64,000 nt of DNA, taken from NCBI GenBank assembly GCA_015039365.1, contig WION01000014.1, positions 372,001 through 436,000 on the forward strand, read 5' to 3'. Positions 13,099 through 25,071 of this stretch are shown one piece after another (the first letter of the stretch is position 1; each line of letters opens with the position of its first letter). A program made the position numbers and the translations under genes. Origin of the DNA: Amanita rubescens (Eukaryota; Basidiomycota; Agaricomycetes; Agaricales; Amanitaceae). The notes under the pieces were generated by a model that saw only the letters and a list, made by a program, of their open reading frames with translations, did not search any database and was not told where the DNA came from.

Positions 13099-16000
13099 TT
13101 AGATTCCAGGGGGTGTGAATCCAGGGGCATTTGGCCAAAGTCCTAACCGAGCAGGATCACCACCAATCCTAACCCACTGAGAGTGGGAGGGCGTCGGTCC
13201 GTCCAGAATAAATAGCTGGAACCAACCTGGGGGACATACATGGTTATTTGGAGGAGCAGTGATTCGTACACGTCGTTCCCGCGCAAGAGAACGCAGGGAA
13301 AGAGGGTTCGTGCTCCCATAGCATTACCATGCGTACTCGATATTGCTGTCAGAGGGGTCAACTCCCAGTACATGACACTTAGGGGGGAACTACACTGACC
13401 GGCTATCAGCTGAAACGCGAATGGTAGCTGTTGTTCCCTGGAAAAGTTTGACATTCGTTATTTGATATTGACCGTTGTAAGACCAGTCGTTGTTCGGGAT
13501 ACTGAATTTAGGCTGGGCCAGGCCCTGCGCAAGGTAAGGTGGCACATAACGCTGCGGAAGGTGCTTCAACGACCAACAAAAAGGGACACGTGGAGAATGT
13601 TACCTCGATACGGAATTCTTCGGGATACCTGGGATCTTCAGGATCAGAGCCAGAGATAAGAATGCTGGCATCAGGCAATAATATCGCTTCAGAGTGGTAC
13701 ATCCGAGCGACAATGGTGTTGTTCATAATCGAGAAACGTTGACCCTGCGGTTGGGTTGGGTCAAATAGCACCGCGTTCAAAGTTAGGGTCAGTAGCAAGA
13801 CCAAAGCCTCCATATCCTTGGTGTGCGCCATTCATTATGAACATTGTTCCATCGGGAAGGGCGACCATGCACGTTAATACACGTTTCGAGGGCTAGAATG
13901 TCTGAGATTGGCGATGCACAGAAACGCTGTCATGACTGACCATCCGTTCCAGTGTCCATGTAGCACCTGGGGTATCAGGCTCTATGTGGACGCAGTTGTC
14001 GAGAGCAATCCCTGCGCCTGGAGTTGAGCCACCGCACATCATGACCCGTAGAGGATCCGTGTAAGGTGCATGTTGAGGCCATGGCATCAGCGAACCTAGG
14101 TGCAAGGGTAATAACATCAAAAATGGAATTCACGTATACAATGCTGACTGAAATACCTTCGAGAGGATAATTTCGACCACCAAGAACTGGGCACAATATA
14201 TAATTAGCTGCACGTATGACAAGATTCACATATAACCTACAATTATTGACCGCGGAAGGGCTATTCGGTAGAACCTTGAGGGTCTGGAACGTCTTTTGAT
14301 CAATGATCCTTGCTTCATTGTAATATCCTGAAATTTTTTTAAAAATGACTTTGGCACATTAAGAGGCCGATCTTCTTACCAACGAAGAGACCGCCACTAG
14401 GCAGGACGATGACAAACGGATACAAATTGTTAGGATCTGTTCGCTGTAACCAGTCAAGATAAACAGGTCGTGTTTCCACCGGGAGTCCTGGGAAGGAGTT
14501 CCAAGCTGGGTTCGGGGGGACCATTACTTCCGATCTCGCCGCCTATAACGAGAATGCTCCCGTTCGACAACAGTGCCGCAGTAGGATACCAACGACCGAT
14601 CTACAACAGCTTTATTATCGCTTTCCGTCAGTTAATCACAAAAACTCACTTGAAGGCCAACCTCCTGCCAATTCTCTTCCCAATCATTGGTGCCATTGAC
14701 GCCAGGGACTACCGTTCGGCGTATAGAACCGAATACCAAAAGTCGAGTCCAAGGACCAACCACCGACATTTATCTGGCGTCCTCCTTTATCAGGAAGGAT
14801 CAAGCTTCCAGAGCAGAATACGTCAGTCTTAGGATGCATTGTACGCCATGCCGTTGCGAGGTTCGGCACTAGACTCAGATCGAGTTCATACCCTCCCGTG
14901 GAGTTCGGGAATCTAACAAAACAAACATAAGAAATATGGCATCAGATCGGCTCTGACACTTACCCTGTACCGTGCTTCTCGAGGAAGGTAACCTTATTAT
15001 TTATACCAACCTGTCGCTATCAAAGGAACGACAATGCTACAAGGCCGGATCAACTACAAGCCCCTTGCAGTGCAAATCGAAAGACATACCCAGGCACTGC
15101 GTATGACAGCCACAAACGGAAGGTCATTTAGTTACACAAGTACAAAATAGTAAATTACTCACTGTAGAACTAAATGAAAATGCACATGTTAGTCACGTTG
15201 AAAGGGTCAGTCCCAGATGCACGTACTTCATACCACCCAGTGACTTTCGGGGTGTGCCAAATGTTCATCGTGCCCTTCCAAGTGTATAGCGTAAGCCTGT
15301 TCCCAGCACCGCAATAGTGAATCGGGTCGCCAGTGCACGCCATATTGCATTGGCTCTCAGGTACGAACGTGGACAATGACGCGTCACTCAAATCTCCACA
15401 GTCTGCATTCCACGTCAATAACAGTAGGATTTCACAGGATATAACTTACAGCATTCTTGTCCGTACTGCAGTCGTTATCAGTGCGCTGATCCCTATCAAG
15501 ATGTGTAGGGACGAACCTCGACACCAGCAACTGGGTAACCGAACGCTGCACATTGATTCATGCACGCTACAGCAGAATTGTTGGTCAACCAAATATTCTG
15601 GTATGGTAAGACACGGCCATTGGTGATTTCCCTAGGAATGAAATGTGAGCAATGCTCAATCATGCAATAGGAACTACACTTACTGAAGGCATCCCGCATA
15701 TGACCAAGCGCCTGGAAGACCTGTTTTCTGAGTAGTTGGAACTGGCAGAGCAACGACGGGTTCGTGCGAGCTGTATACCGAGACGCGATTTGGACCACCA
15801 CAAGCCTCTCTTCAGATAAATCAAAATGACATTCTCAACCCGAAATAAAAATTACTGACGTCGCATTACCAGAGCATCCCATATTACAATCGGTTTGGGG
15901 AGCTATAGCAGCGCCATTGGCCAATTGAGTTCCACAATCTACATACATTAGTGGATGCGAACGACAGAGGGCGACATCACGTACAGCATTCGTCTGCCGG

Positions 16001-16446
16001 AAAAAAAGTCAGGTCAAATAATGTCAGACGATGAAAGAACATACCGCTATATTCTGTACCGGCCACCGGTAAAGTTTTGACTCTGACAGCCTGCAATACA
16101 TGATTGCACAGTATTGCTCGCACCTCCCGCGACCGAAGTAAGAAGAATGCGACCACCGAAAGCATTGTCACTGCACAGATGCTGTTAGCCGAAAATCAAC
16201 AATTCTCAGCGTCGCCACTTACACCCAAGCATGCGTTATAGCTCCATGTACTAGGGAGACCGGTAAGCACCGGCGCCACGACCGCTTCCAAGGCGAAGCT
16301 CCCTGCGGATCGACGCGCCACGACACTAGCACCAGTCTAGTTGACAAGTTCAGCACGTCAAGATGGGTTCCGAGGTTTGAAGAGAGACCTACAGGCACGA
16401 CAGCAATGGCATAAGCCAAGAGATGGAGCGTCCGCAGCGCAGTCAT
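13099..16446 (-). CDS. Copper radical oxidase with two WSC domains, array copy 2
   Basis: Same family and signal leader as copy 1 ([20 protein letters not shown]), but the leader is joined directly to the fourth and fifth WSC domains of the copy 1 layout. Only one CGGPN box (about 15790) and one CGAGN box (about 15305) remain. Catalytic motifs are retained: FCSGS near 14810, RMYHSEA near 13695 and STHGNAMG near 13335. Stop after FTPPGI at 13099. The reading frame shows several one-base differences from the other copies (for example around 13780 and 16070). Its TATA-like element is degenerate (ttaaatac near 16485) compared with copies 1, 3 and 4, so expression may differ. Function is inferred from the family. 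Confidence 0.86.
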
Positions 16447-17381
16447 GCTGTGCGTTTGGAGAATGAAGCGCAAAAGAAGTGCCATTAAATACGCTGGTGG
16501 TCAGGATCTCGGCCAGCGTGCCTGTTTGAGTTTCCATCCCATAATGAAACCGTCTCCGATGATGGACGGCATCAGGTGAAGGAAGGCATAAAGCCAGGGC
16601 TTCCTGATCTGTCGGCATTTTACGTGAATTTGTTGAAAGCCTCGCGCTGGCAGAAATAATGATTTTTATGCTAGACCGCACATTAACGTTGTTCGGGATC
16701 CTATCTATCCGGGCGTACCTTGAGTTGTAAAGCCAGACGAGTGACATATCCAGGTTTACGTGTCCAAGAGGACGTTATTGACGAATGCATGATGCGACAT
16801 TGGGTTTTTTGCGGTGGTGCTGAGCTTACAGGCACTCGTGAAACTTCCTGAGGACGTAATCCTGCAAGGGTAAGGTAACCCGAACTGATGACCGTGGGGA
16901 TACCAATGAGCAAACCAAATCGGTGTCGCGCATGAACGCGCTCTCTATCACCCCGGCACACGAATATCGGCAGGCGGGACAACTTTACGGCTTCTTTCAC
17001 GGCCAAAATGCCCGCCATACAGGGTCTTATTACAGGGGTTCTGTGCCAAGAATAAGGAAATGAAAGTTTGCCCTCGAAATACCTGGTGACCATGGGTAAT
17101 GAGGAGAGAATGCTATTTCGGTAAATAACGGACCGGGATATCGAGGTGTGTTTGTGGGAAAAGAAGGCGGGATCTAGTACAGCATCCTCGACACCGCGGC
17201 GGATAGCCATCTCGGCGGCGTCGCCACATTCGCAGCCATGCTGCCGACGCCGTCCAACACTACACATTTGAAACTATTTATGACACTCGTCTACATCTGC
17301 TACACGTCCGCATTTTTATCAAAAGCAAATGTAGTCCAAGTCCATGAAAAGAAATAAACATACTCGTTCAAAGCCCACTGC
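16447..17381. repeat. Array spacer 2
   Basis: About 0.9 kb, homologous to the other spacers. A minus-strand open frame at 16701-17267 is the longest of the spacer frames and shares a GIPTVI.SGY-like stretch with spacer 3. It has no recognised domain and no equivalent intact frame in spacers 1 and 4, so it is not called as a gene. Confidence 0.55.
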
Positions 17382-20202
17382 TTAGATTCCAGGGGGTGTG
17401 AACCCAGGGGCATTTGGCCAAAGTCCCAACTGACCAGGATCACCACCAATACGAACCCACTGAGAGTGGGAGGGCGTCGGTCCGTCCAGAATAAATAGCT
17501 GGAACCAACCCTGGGGGACATACATTGTTATTTGGTGGGGCAGTGATCGTGCACGTTGTTCCCGCACAAGAGAACGCAGGGAAGAGGGTTCGCGCTCCCA
17601 TAGCATTACCATGCGTGCTCGATGTCGCTGTCAGAGGGGTTAACTCCCAGTGCATGATACTTAGGGGAACAACACACTGACCGGCTATGAGTGAAACGCG
17701 CATAGGTAGCTGTTGTTCCTTGGAAAAGCTGGACGTTGGTTATCTGATATTGACCAGTTGTAAGACCAGTCGTTGTTCGGGATGCTGAATTCAGGCTGGG
17801 TGAGGCCCTGCGCGAGGTAAGGAGGCACATAGCGCTGCGGAACGCGCTTCAGTGACCAAACAAAAAGGAATACGTGGTGAATTTACCTCGATACGGTATT
17901 CTTGCGGATACCTAGCATCTTCAGGATCAGAACCAGAGATAAGAATACTGCCATCAGGTAGTAATGTCGCTTCCGAGTGGTACATCCGAGCGACAATAGT
18001 GTTGTTCATAATCGAGAAACGTTGACCTTGTGGTTGGGTGGGGTCAAATAGCACCGCGTTCAGATTGGGATCAGTAGCAAGACCAAAGCCTCCATATCCT
18101 TGGTGTGCGCCATTCATTATGAACATTGTTCCATCAGGGAAGGGCGACCATGCACGTCAATACACGTTTTGAAGGCTAGAAGGACTGAGATTGGTGAGGC
18201 ACAAACAGCGCTGTCATGACTGACCATCCGTTCCAGTGTCCACGTAGCACCTGGGGTATCAGGTTCCATGTGGACGCAGTTGTCGAGAGCAATCCCTGGG
18301 CCTGGAGTTGAGCCACCACACATCATGACTCGCAGAGGATCCGTGTAAGGTGCGTATTGAGGCCATGGTATCATCGAACCTGCGCGAAGGTAAATATCAT
18401 CAAAACATAGAATTCACGTATACAATGCTGCAGAAATACCTTCGAGAGGATAATTTCGACCGCCAAGGACTAGGCACAGGATATAATTAGCTCAGAGCTG
18501 TATGTATGCCAAGATTCGCACGTCACCTACAATTATTGACTGCGGAAGGGCTATTCGGTAGAACCTTGACGGTCTGGAACGTCGTTTGATCAATGATCCT
18601 TGCTTCATTGTAGTATGCTGAATTTTTTTTAAATATGACTTTGGCGCATTAAGAGGCCGGTCTTCTTACCAACGAAGATGCCACCACTAGGCAAGATGAT
18701 GACAAATGGATACAAATTATTAGGATCTGTTCGCTGTAACCAGTCAAGATAGACGGTCGTGATTCCACCGGGAGTCCTGGGAAGGAGTTCCAAGCTGGGT
18801 ACTGGAGGACCATTACTTCCGTTCTCGCCGCCAATAACGAGAATGCTCCCGTTCGACAACAGTGCCGCAGTAGGATACCAACGACCGACCTACAACAGCT
18901 TTATTATCGCCTTCGCCAGCTAATCACAAATACTCACTTGAAGGCCAACCTCCTGCCAATTCTCTTCCCAATCATTGGTGCCATCGACACCGGGACTGCC
19001 GTCCGGCGTATAGAACCGAATGCCAAAGGTCGATTCCAAGGACCAACCACCGACATTTATCTGGCGTCCTCCTTTATCAGGAAGGATCAAGCTTCCAGAG
19101 CAGAATACGTCAGTCTTAGGATGCATTGTACGCCATGCCGTTGCGAGGTTTGGCACCAGACTCAGATCAAGTTCATACCCTCCTGTGGAGTTCGGGGGTC
19201 TAACAAACCAAACATAAGAAACATGACATCAGATCGGCTCCGACACCTACCCTGTACCGTGCTTTTCGAGGAAGGTAACCTTATTATTTATACCAACTGT
19301 CGCTATCAAAGGAACTGATAACGCTGCAGGACCGGATCAACTACAAACCCCTTGCAGGTGCAAATCGAAAAACATACCCAGGCACTACGCATGACAGCCA
19401 CAAACGGAAGGTCATTTATTTGCCCAAGTACGAAATAGTAAATTACTCACTGTAGAACTAAACTGAAAATGCCACATGTTAGTCACGTTCAAGGGGTCAG
19501 CCCATATGCACGTACTTCATACCACCCAGTGACATCCGGGGTGTGCCAAACATTCATCGTACCCTTCCAGGTGTATAGCGTAAGCAGGTTCCCAGCTCCG
19601 CAATAGTGAGTCGGGTCGCCAGTGCACGCCATATTGCATTGGCTATCAGGTACGAATGTCGACAGCGATACGTCGCTCAAGTCTCCACAGTCTGCATCGA
19701 CATCAATAACTGAAGGGTTGAACAGGATGTAACTTACAGCATTCTTGTCCGAACTGCAGTCCTTATCAGCTACACTAATAGAAGGATGTGTAGGGACGAA
19801 CCTCGACACCAGCAACTGGGTAACCAAACGCTGCACATTGATTCATGCACGCTACGGCAGAATTGTTGGTTAACCAAGTATTCTTGTATGGAAGGACGCG
19901 GCCATTCGTGATTTCCCTAGGAATGACATGTAAGCAATGCTCAATCATGCGAGCAGAAACTACGCTTACTGAAGGCATCCCGCGTATGACCAATCGCCTG
20001 GAAGGCCTGTTTCCTGAATAGTTGGAATCTGGGAGCGCAACAACGGGTTCATCCGAGATGCCAAAGCGACGACCCACGACACTAGCCCGGGTCTAAATGA
20101 CAAGTTCAGCGCGTCAAGATGGTTTCCGATGTTTGAAGAGAATCCTACAGGCACTACAGCAATGGCATAAGCCAAGAGACGGAGTGTCCACAACGCAGTC
20201 AT
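17382..20202 (-). CDS. Copper radical oxidase with one WSC domain, array copy 3
   Basis: Leader [20 protein letters not shown] runs in frame through a short linker straight into the last WSC domain ([13 protein letters not shown], about 20010). That domain ends in a CGAGN box near 19595. The catalytic half keeps FCSGS (about 19105), RMYHSEA (about 17975) and STHGNAMG (about 17615). The stop follows FTPPGI. The leader-to-WSC junction is in frame here, so the domain loss itself did not break the gene. A one-base difference in the tail (near 17509, an extra C) shifts the local frame. Confidence 0.87.
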
Positions 20203-21310
20203 GCTGTGCGTTGGGAGAGCCAAGCGCAAAAGGAGCCCCGTTATATATGCTGGTGCTCAGGATCTAGACGAGCGTGCCTGTTGAGTTTCCATCCCATGTA
20301 ACAACTCTCTCCGATGACGGACGGAATCAAGCGAAGGAAGGCATAGAGGCAGGGCTCCCTGGTCTGTCCGCTTTACGTGAATTTGTTATATGCCACACGC
20401 AGACAGAAATAATGTCTCCTATGCTATGCTGCAAATTAGCGTTGTTCGAGATCCTATCTACCTGGGCGGCGTATCTTGAGTTGTAAAGCCAGACGAGTGC
20501 ATACGCAGGTTTACTTGTTCATGAGGACATTATTGACGAATGCATGCGACATTGGGTGGTGGTGTTGAGCTTACGGATTACGTCCTCAGGAAGTTGCGCG
20601 AGTGCCCTGTGAGCAAAAGTAGGGTAACCCGAACCGATAACCGTGGGGATACCAATGAACAAACCAAGTCGATGTTGCGCAAGAACGCGCTCTCTATCCC
20701 CCCAGCACACGACTACCGGCATACGACGGACGAGCACGGCTTCTTTCACGGCCAAAAAACCCCGTCATACAGGGTCATACAGGGTTTTGTGCCAAGAATA
20801 AGGAAATGAAAGTTTGCCCTTGAAATACGGATTCCCAACTGGTGACATGGATGGTGAAGGGTGGCGCTATGGAGAAACGGCAGTGAGCGCCAATACGGCA
20901 GATAACGGACCGGGATGTTGTGTTTATATCGTGTTGTTCCTCGATCTCTTCCCTAGAAGCTCGTGTATTACGCCAAGGATCTTACCTCAAATGAATGTAT
21001 TAGTACGTTTTTGATTGTCCTTGCTAGTCCCAAACGTTGAACGCGGGGAAGTGGAGTTTCGGCAACTCAGTTTTGCGGACTTGTCAAAAACATGTTCGAC
21101 TTCATCTTTGAACTTGGACTCTTTGAGCTTGTCGACTAGTACAAAAGTGACGAATTCAACGCGATACCTAGAGAACATATCTTTCCGTGCATGGGAATCT
21201 ATTTATGACATTCATCTACATACATCGTCTACAAGTTCGTATATTTATCAAAAGCAAATGTAGACCAAGTTTATAAAAAGAAATAAACATATTCGTCCAA
21301 AGCCCACTGC
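20203..21310. repeat. Array spacer 3
   Basis: About 1.1 kb, homologous to spacers 1, 2 and 4 over most of its length, plus a block near 20930-21200 that I do not find in the others. It includes the copy 3 promoter. The minus-strand open frame 20519-20755 resembles that of spacer 2 and has no recognised domain. Confidence 0.55.
20241..20248 (-). promoter_or_regulatory. TATA box of oxidase copy 3
   Basis: ATATATAA on the minus strand, about 40 bp upstream of the ATG at 20202 and identical in placement to copy 4. Confidence 0.65.
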
Positions 21311-24108
21311 TTAGATTCCAGGGGGTGTGAACCCAGGGGCATTTGGCCAAAGTCCCAACTGACCAGGATCACCACCAATTCGAATCCACTGAGAGTGGGA
21401 GGGCGTCGGTCCGTCCAGAATAAATAACTGGAACCAACCTGCGGGACATACATGGTTATTCGGAGGCGCAGTGATCGTGCACGTCGTTCCCGCACAAGAG
21501 AACGCGGGGAAGAGGGTTCGCGCTCCCATAGCATTACCATGCGTGCTCGATGTTGCTGTTAGAGGCAACGGTCAACTCCCAGTACATGACACTTAGGGGA
21601 CACTACACTGACCGGCTATCAGTGAAACGCGAATGGTAGCTGTTGTTCCCTGGAAAAGTTTGACATTCGTTATCTGATATTGACCGTTGTAAGACCAGTC
21701 ATTGTTTGGGACGCTGAATGTAGGCTGAGCGAGGCCCTGCGCGAGGTAAGGAGGAACATAGCGCTGCAGGAAGGTGCTTCAGCGACTAACCAAAAAGAAA
21801 CATGTGGGAATTTTACCTCGATACGGAATTCTTCAGGGTACCTGGCATCTTCAGGATCAGAACCAGAGATAAGAATGCTGGCATCAGGTAGTAATGTCGC
21901 CTCCGAGTGGTACATCCGAGCGACATTGGTGTTGTTCAGAATCGAGAAACGTTGACCCTGCGGTTGGGTGGGGTCAAACAGCACCGCATTCAAATTGGGT
22001 TCACTAGCAAGAGCAAAGCCTGCAACTCCTTGTTGTGCACCATTTACTATGAAAATTGTTCCATCCGGAAGAGCGACCATGCACGTTAATACACGTTTCG
22101 AGGGCTAGAATGTCTGAGATTGGTGAGGCACAAAACGCTGTCATGACTGACCATCCGTTCCAGTGTCCATGTAGCACCTGGGGTATCAGGCTCTATGTGG
22201 ACGCAGTTGTCGAGAGCAATCCCTGCGCCGGGAGTTGAGCCACCGCACATCATGATTCGTAGAGGATCCGTGTAAGGTGCGTGTAGAGGCCATGACATCA
22301 TCGAACCTAGGCCAAGTTGAGTAACAGAATTCACGTATACAATGCTGCAGAAATACCTTCGAGAGGATAATTTCGACCGCCAAGGACTTGGCACAAGATA
22401 TAATTAGTTGTACGTATGACGATCCGGAACGTCACCTACAGTTATTGACCGCGGCAGGGCTATTCGGTAGAACCTTGATGGTCTGGAACGTCGTTTGATC
22501 GATAACCCTTGCTTCATTGTAGTATGCTGAAGTTGTTTTTAAAATGACTTTGGCGCATTAAGAGGCCAGTCTCCTTACCAACGAAGATACCGCCACTAGG
22601 CAAGATGATGACAAACGGATACAAATTGTTACCATCTGTTTGCTCTAACCAGTCAAGGTAGACGGTCGTGTTTCCACCGGGAGTCCTGGGAAGGAGTTCC
22701 AAGCTGGGTTCTGGGGGACCACTAGCTCCGTCCTGGCCGCCAATAACGAGAATGCTCCCGTTCGACAACAGTGCCGTAGTAGGGATACCAACGACCGACC
22801 TACAACAGCTTTATTATCGCTTTCCGCCAGCTTGATCACAAAAACTCACCTGAAGGCCAACCTCCTGCCAATTCTCTTCCCAATCATTGGTGCCATTGAC
22901 GCCAGGACTGCCGTCCGGCGTATAGAACCGAATACCAAAAGTTGAGTTCCCGGACCAACCGCCGACATCTATCTGACGTGCTGCTTTATCAGGAAGGACT
23001 AAGCTTCCAGAACAGAATACGTCAGTCTTAGGATGCATTTCGCGCCATGCCTTTGAGAGGTCCGGCACTAGACTCAGATCAAGTTCATACCCTCCGGTGG
23101 AGTTCCGGAATCTAACAAGGAAAAAAGCATAAGAAACATGCCATCAGATCGGCCAACACATACGTTTCACCCTGCTTTTCGAGGAAGGTAACCTTATTAT
23201 TTATACCAACCATCGCTATCAAAGGGACGAGAATGCTACAGGACCGGATCAGTTACAAACCCTTGCAGTGCAAACGGGAAGACATACCCAGGCACTGCCA
23301 CAAACGGAAGTTCATTTACCCAAGCACGAAATAGTAGATCACTCACTGTAGTACTAAACGCACATGTTAGTCACGTTCAAAGAATCAGCCCATGTGCACA
23401 TACTTCATGCCACCCAGTAACTTCCGGGGTGTGCCAGACGTTCATCGTACCCTTCCAGGTGTATAGCGTAAGCAGGTTCGCGGCACCGCAATAGTGAGTC
23501 GGGTCGCCAGTGCACGCTTACATTGCATTGGCTATCAGGTACGAACGTCGACAGTGATACGTCGCTCGAGTCTCCACAGTCTGGATCCACGTTAATAACG
23601 GTAGTATTGAAGAGGAAGTAACTTACAGCATTCTTGTCCGAACTGCGGTCATTATTAGCTACGCTGATCCCGGTGATCAGGATGTGTATGGACGAACCTC
23701 GACACCAGCAACTGGGTAACCGAACGCTGCACATTGATTCATGCACGCTATGGCAGAATTGTTGGTTAACCAAATATTTTCGTATGGAAGGACGTGGCCA
23801 TTGGTGACTTCCCTAGGAATGAAATGTGAGAATGCCCAATCACGCCAGGAGAAACTACGCTTACTGAAGGCATCCCGTATATGACCAATCGCCTGGAAGG
23901 CCTGTTTCCTGAATAGTTGGAACTGGGAGAGCAACGATGGGTTCGTGCGAGCTGTCTACCGAGATGCCAGAGCGACGCCCCACGACACTACCCCCGGTCT
24001 AGATGACAAGTTCAGCGCGTCAAGATGGCTTCCGATGTTTGAAGAGAAGCTTACGGGTACGAGAGCAATGGCATAAGCCAAGAGACGGAGCGTCCACAAC
24101 GCAGTCAT
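21311..24108 (-). CDS. Copper radical oxidase with one WSC domain, array copy 4
   Basis: Leader [20 protein letters not shown], then a single WSC domain (CGAGN-like box near 23485), then the oxidase with FCSGS (about 23005), RMYHSEA (about 21905) and STHGNAMG (about 21545). Architecture matches copy 3, so these two are probably the youngest duplicates. Compared with its sisters it has a changed WSC segment at 23517 (an extra two bases in a Cys-Asn-Met-Ala-type motif) and other small shifts. With copies 1-3 it forms a cluster of same-strand genes, each with its own promoter. Confidence 0.86.
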
Positions 24109-25071
24109 GCTGTACGTTGGGAGAACCAAGCGCAAAAGGAACACCGTTATATATGCTGGTGTTCAGGATCTAGGCCAGCGTAACTGTTTCAGTTTCCATC
24201 TCTACTACAACTCTCTCCGAGTCCGAAGAATCAAGAGAAGGAATGCATAGAGCCAGGACTTCCTGATCTGTCGGCTCCTTACGTGAATTCTTTTGTGCGC
24301 CGAACGTAGACAAAAATAATGTTTTGCTGCACATTAGCGTTGTTCGAGATTATCTACCAGGGCGTACCTTGTAAAGCCAAACGAGTGAAATATCCATGTT
24401 TACTTGTCCATAGTGCATGAGCTTACAGGACGCAATCCTGCGAGCAAATGTAACCCGAACCGAGATACCAATGAGCAAACCAAGTCGGTGTCGGGCATGA
24501 ACGTGCTCTCTATCGCCCCAGCACAAGTACTGCTCCTTTCATGGCTAAAAGCCCCGTCGGGATCTGTGCCAAGAATAAGGAAATGAGAGTGAAATACGAG
24601 TTCCAGTGAGCGCTAATCCGGACCGGGATGGGAAAAGAAGGCGGGAGCATACTCGACGCCGCGGCGGATAGCCGCGTTTCGGCAAGCCTGAGGGAGTCAC
24701 GGAGGCTCGAGGCGGCGATGAGCAGAGCCGATGACTAAGCATTCAAGGCGGAACTTTAAAAGAAGTTCGGCGAGCAAAAGCAGACGTATTTAACACGCAA
24801 TGAACGAATTGTGCATGGAAGAATGAATATACAAATGATATAGATTAGAACTAGAAGATAAGAAGACACAAAGAGAAAGGCAAACATTAGGAATTTCCTT
24901 TTGTGCAGTGGCGTCGGGGTTGGAATTGTCACTTACGCTCTCAATTTTTCCTCCTCCGCAAATCTACTTGACGGTAAGCCAACTTTATATCTGGATTCAA
25001 AACTTTATTACTGTGGCTCATCACCATCTTTCTCTTCCACTCGCTTTTATCATGCCTAGCCCCGCCACTCA
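24109..25071. other. Array spacer 4 and right border, then WOPR gene promoter
   Basis: From 24109 to about 24760 the sequence aligns with the other spacers (ending with the shared words gagcagagccgatgac and aagcattcaa). After 24760 the similarity stops, which marks the right border of the array. The rest, to 25071, is the upstream region of the WOPR gene. No gene seen. Confidence 0.55.
24147..24154 (-). promoter_or_regulatory. TATA box of oxidase copy 4
   Basis: ATATATAA on the minus strand 39 bp upstream of the ATG at 24108. Confidence 0.65.

Larger units (their letters stand above)
7050..24760 (-). repeat. Four-unit tandem gene array of WSC copper radical oxidases
   Basis: Four directly repeated units, each made of a minus-strand oxidase gene plus an upstream spacer. 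Stops lie at 7193, 13099, 17382 and 21311, and start codons at 11956, 16446, 20202 and 24108. Copies remain close enough to align by eye through introns and spacers, which points to recent unequal crossing-over. Unit length shrinks from about 5.9 to about 3.9 kb, almost entirely because WSC domains are lost. Confidence 0.9.

Noticed and set aside
7193..24760. Reading the oxidase array as a transposon or LTR cluster
   Set aside because: Repeated units are genes with introns and promoters; no terminal repeats, target duplications, transposase or reverse transcriptase was seen.
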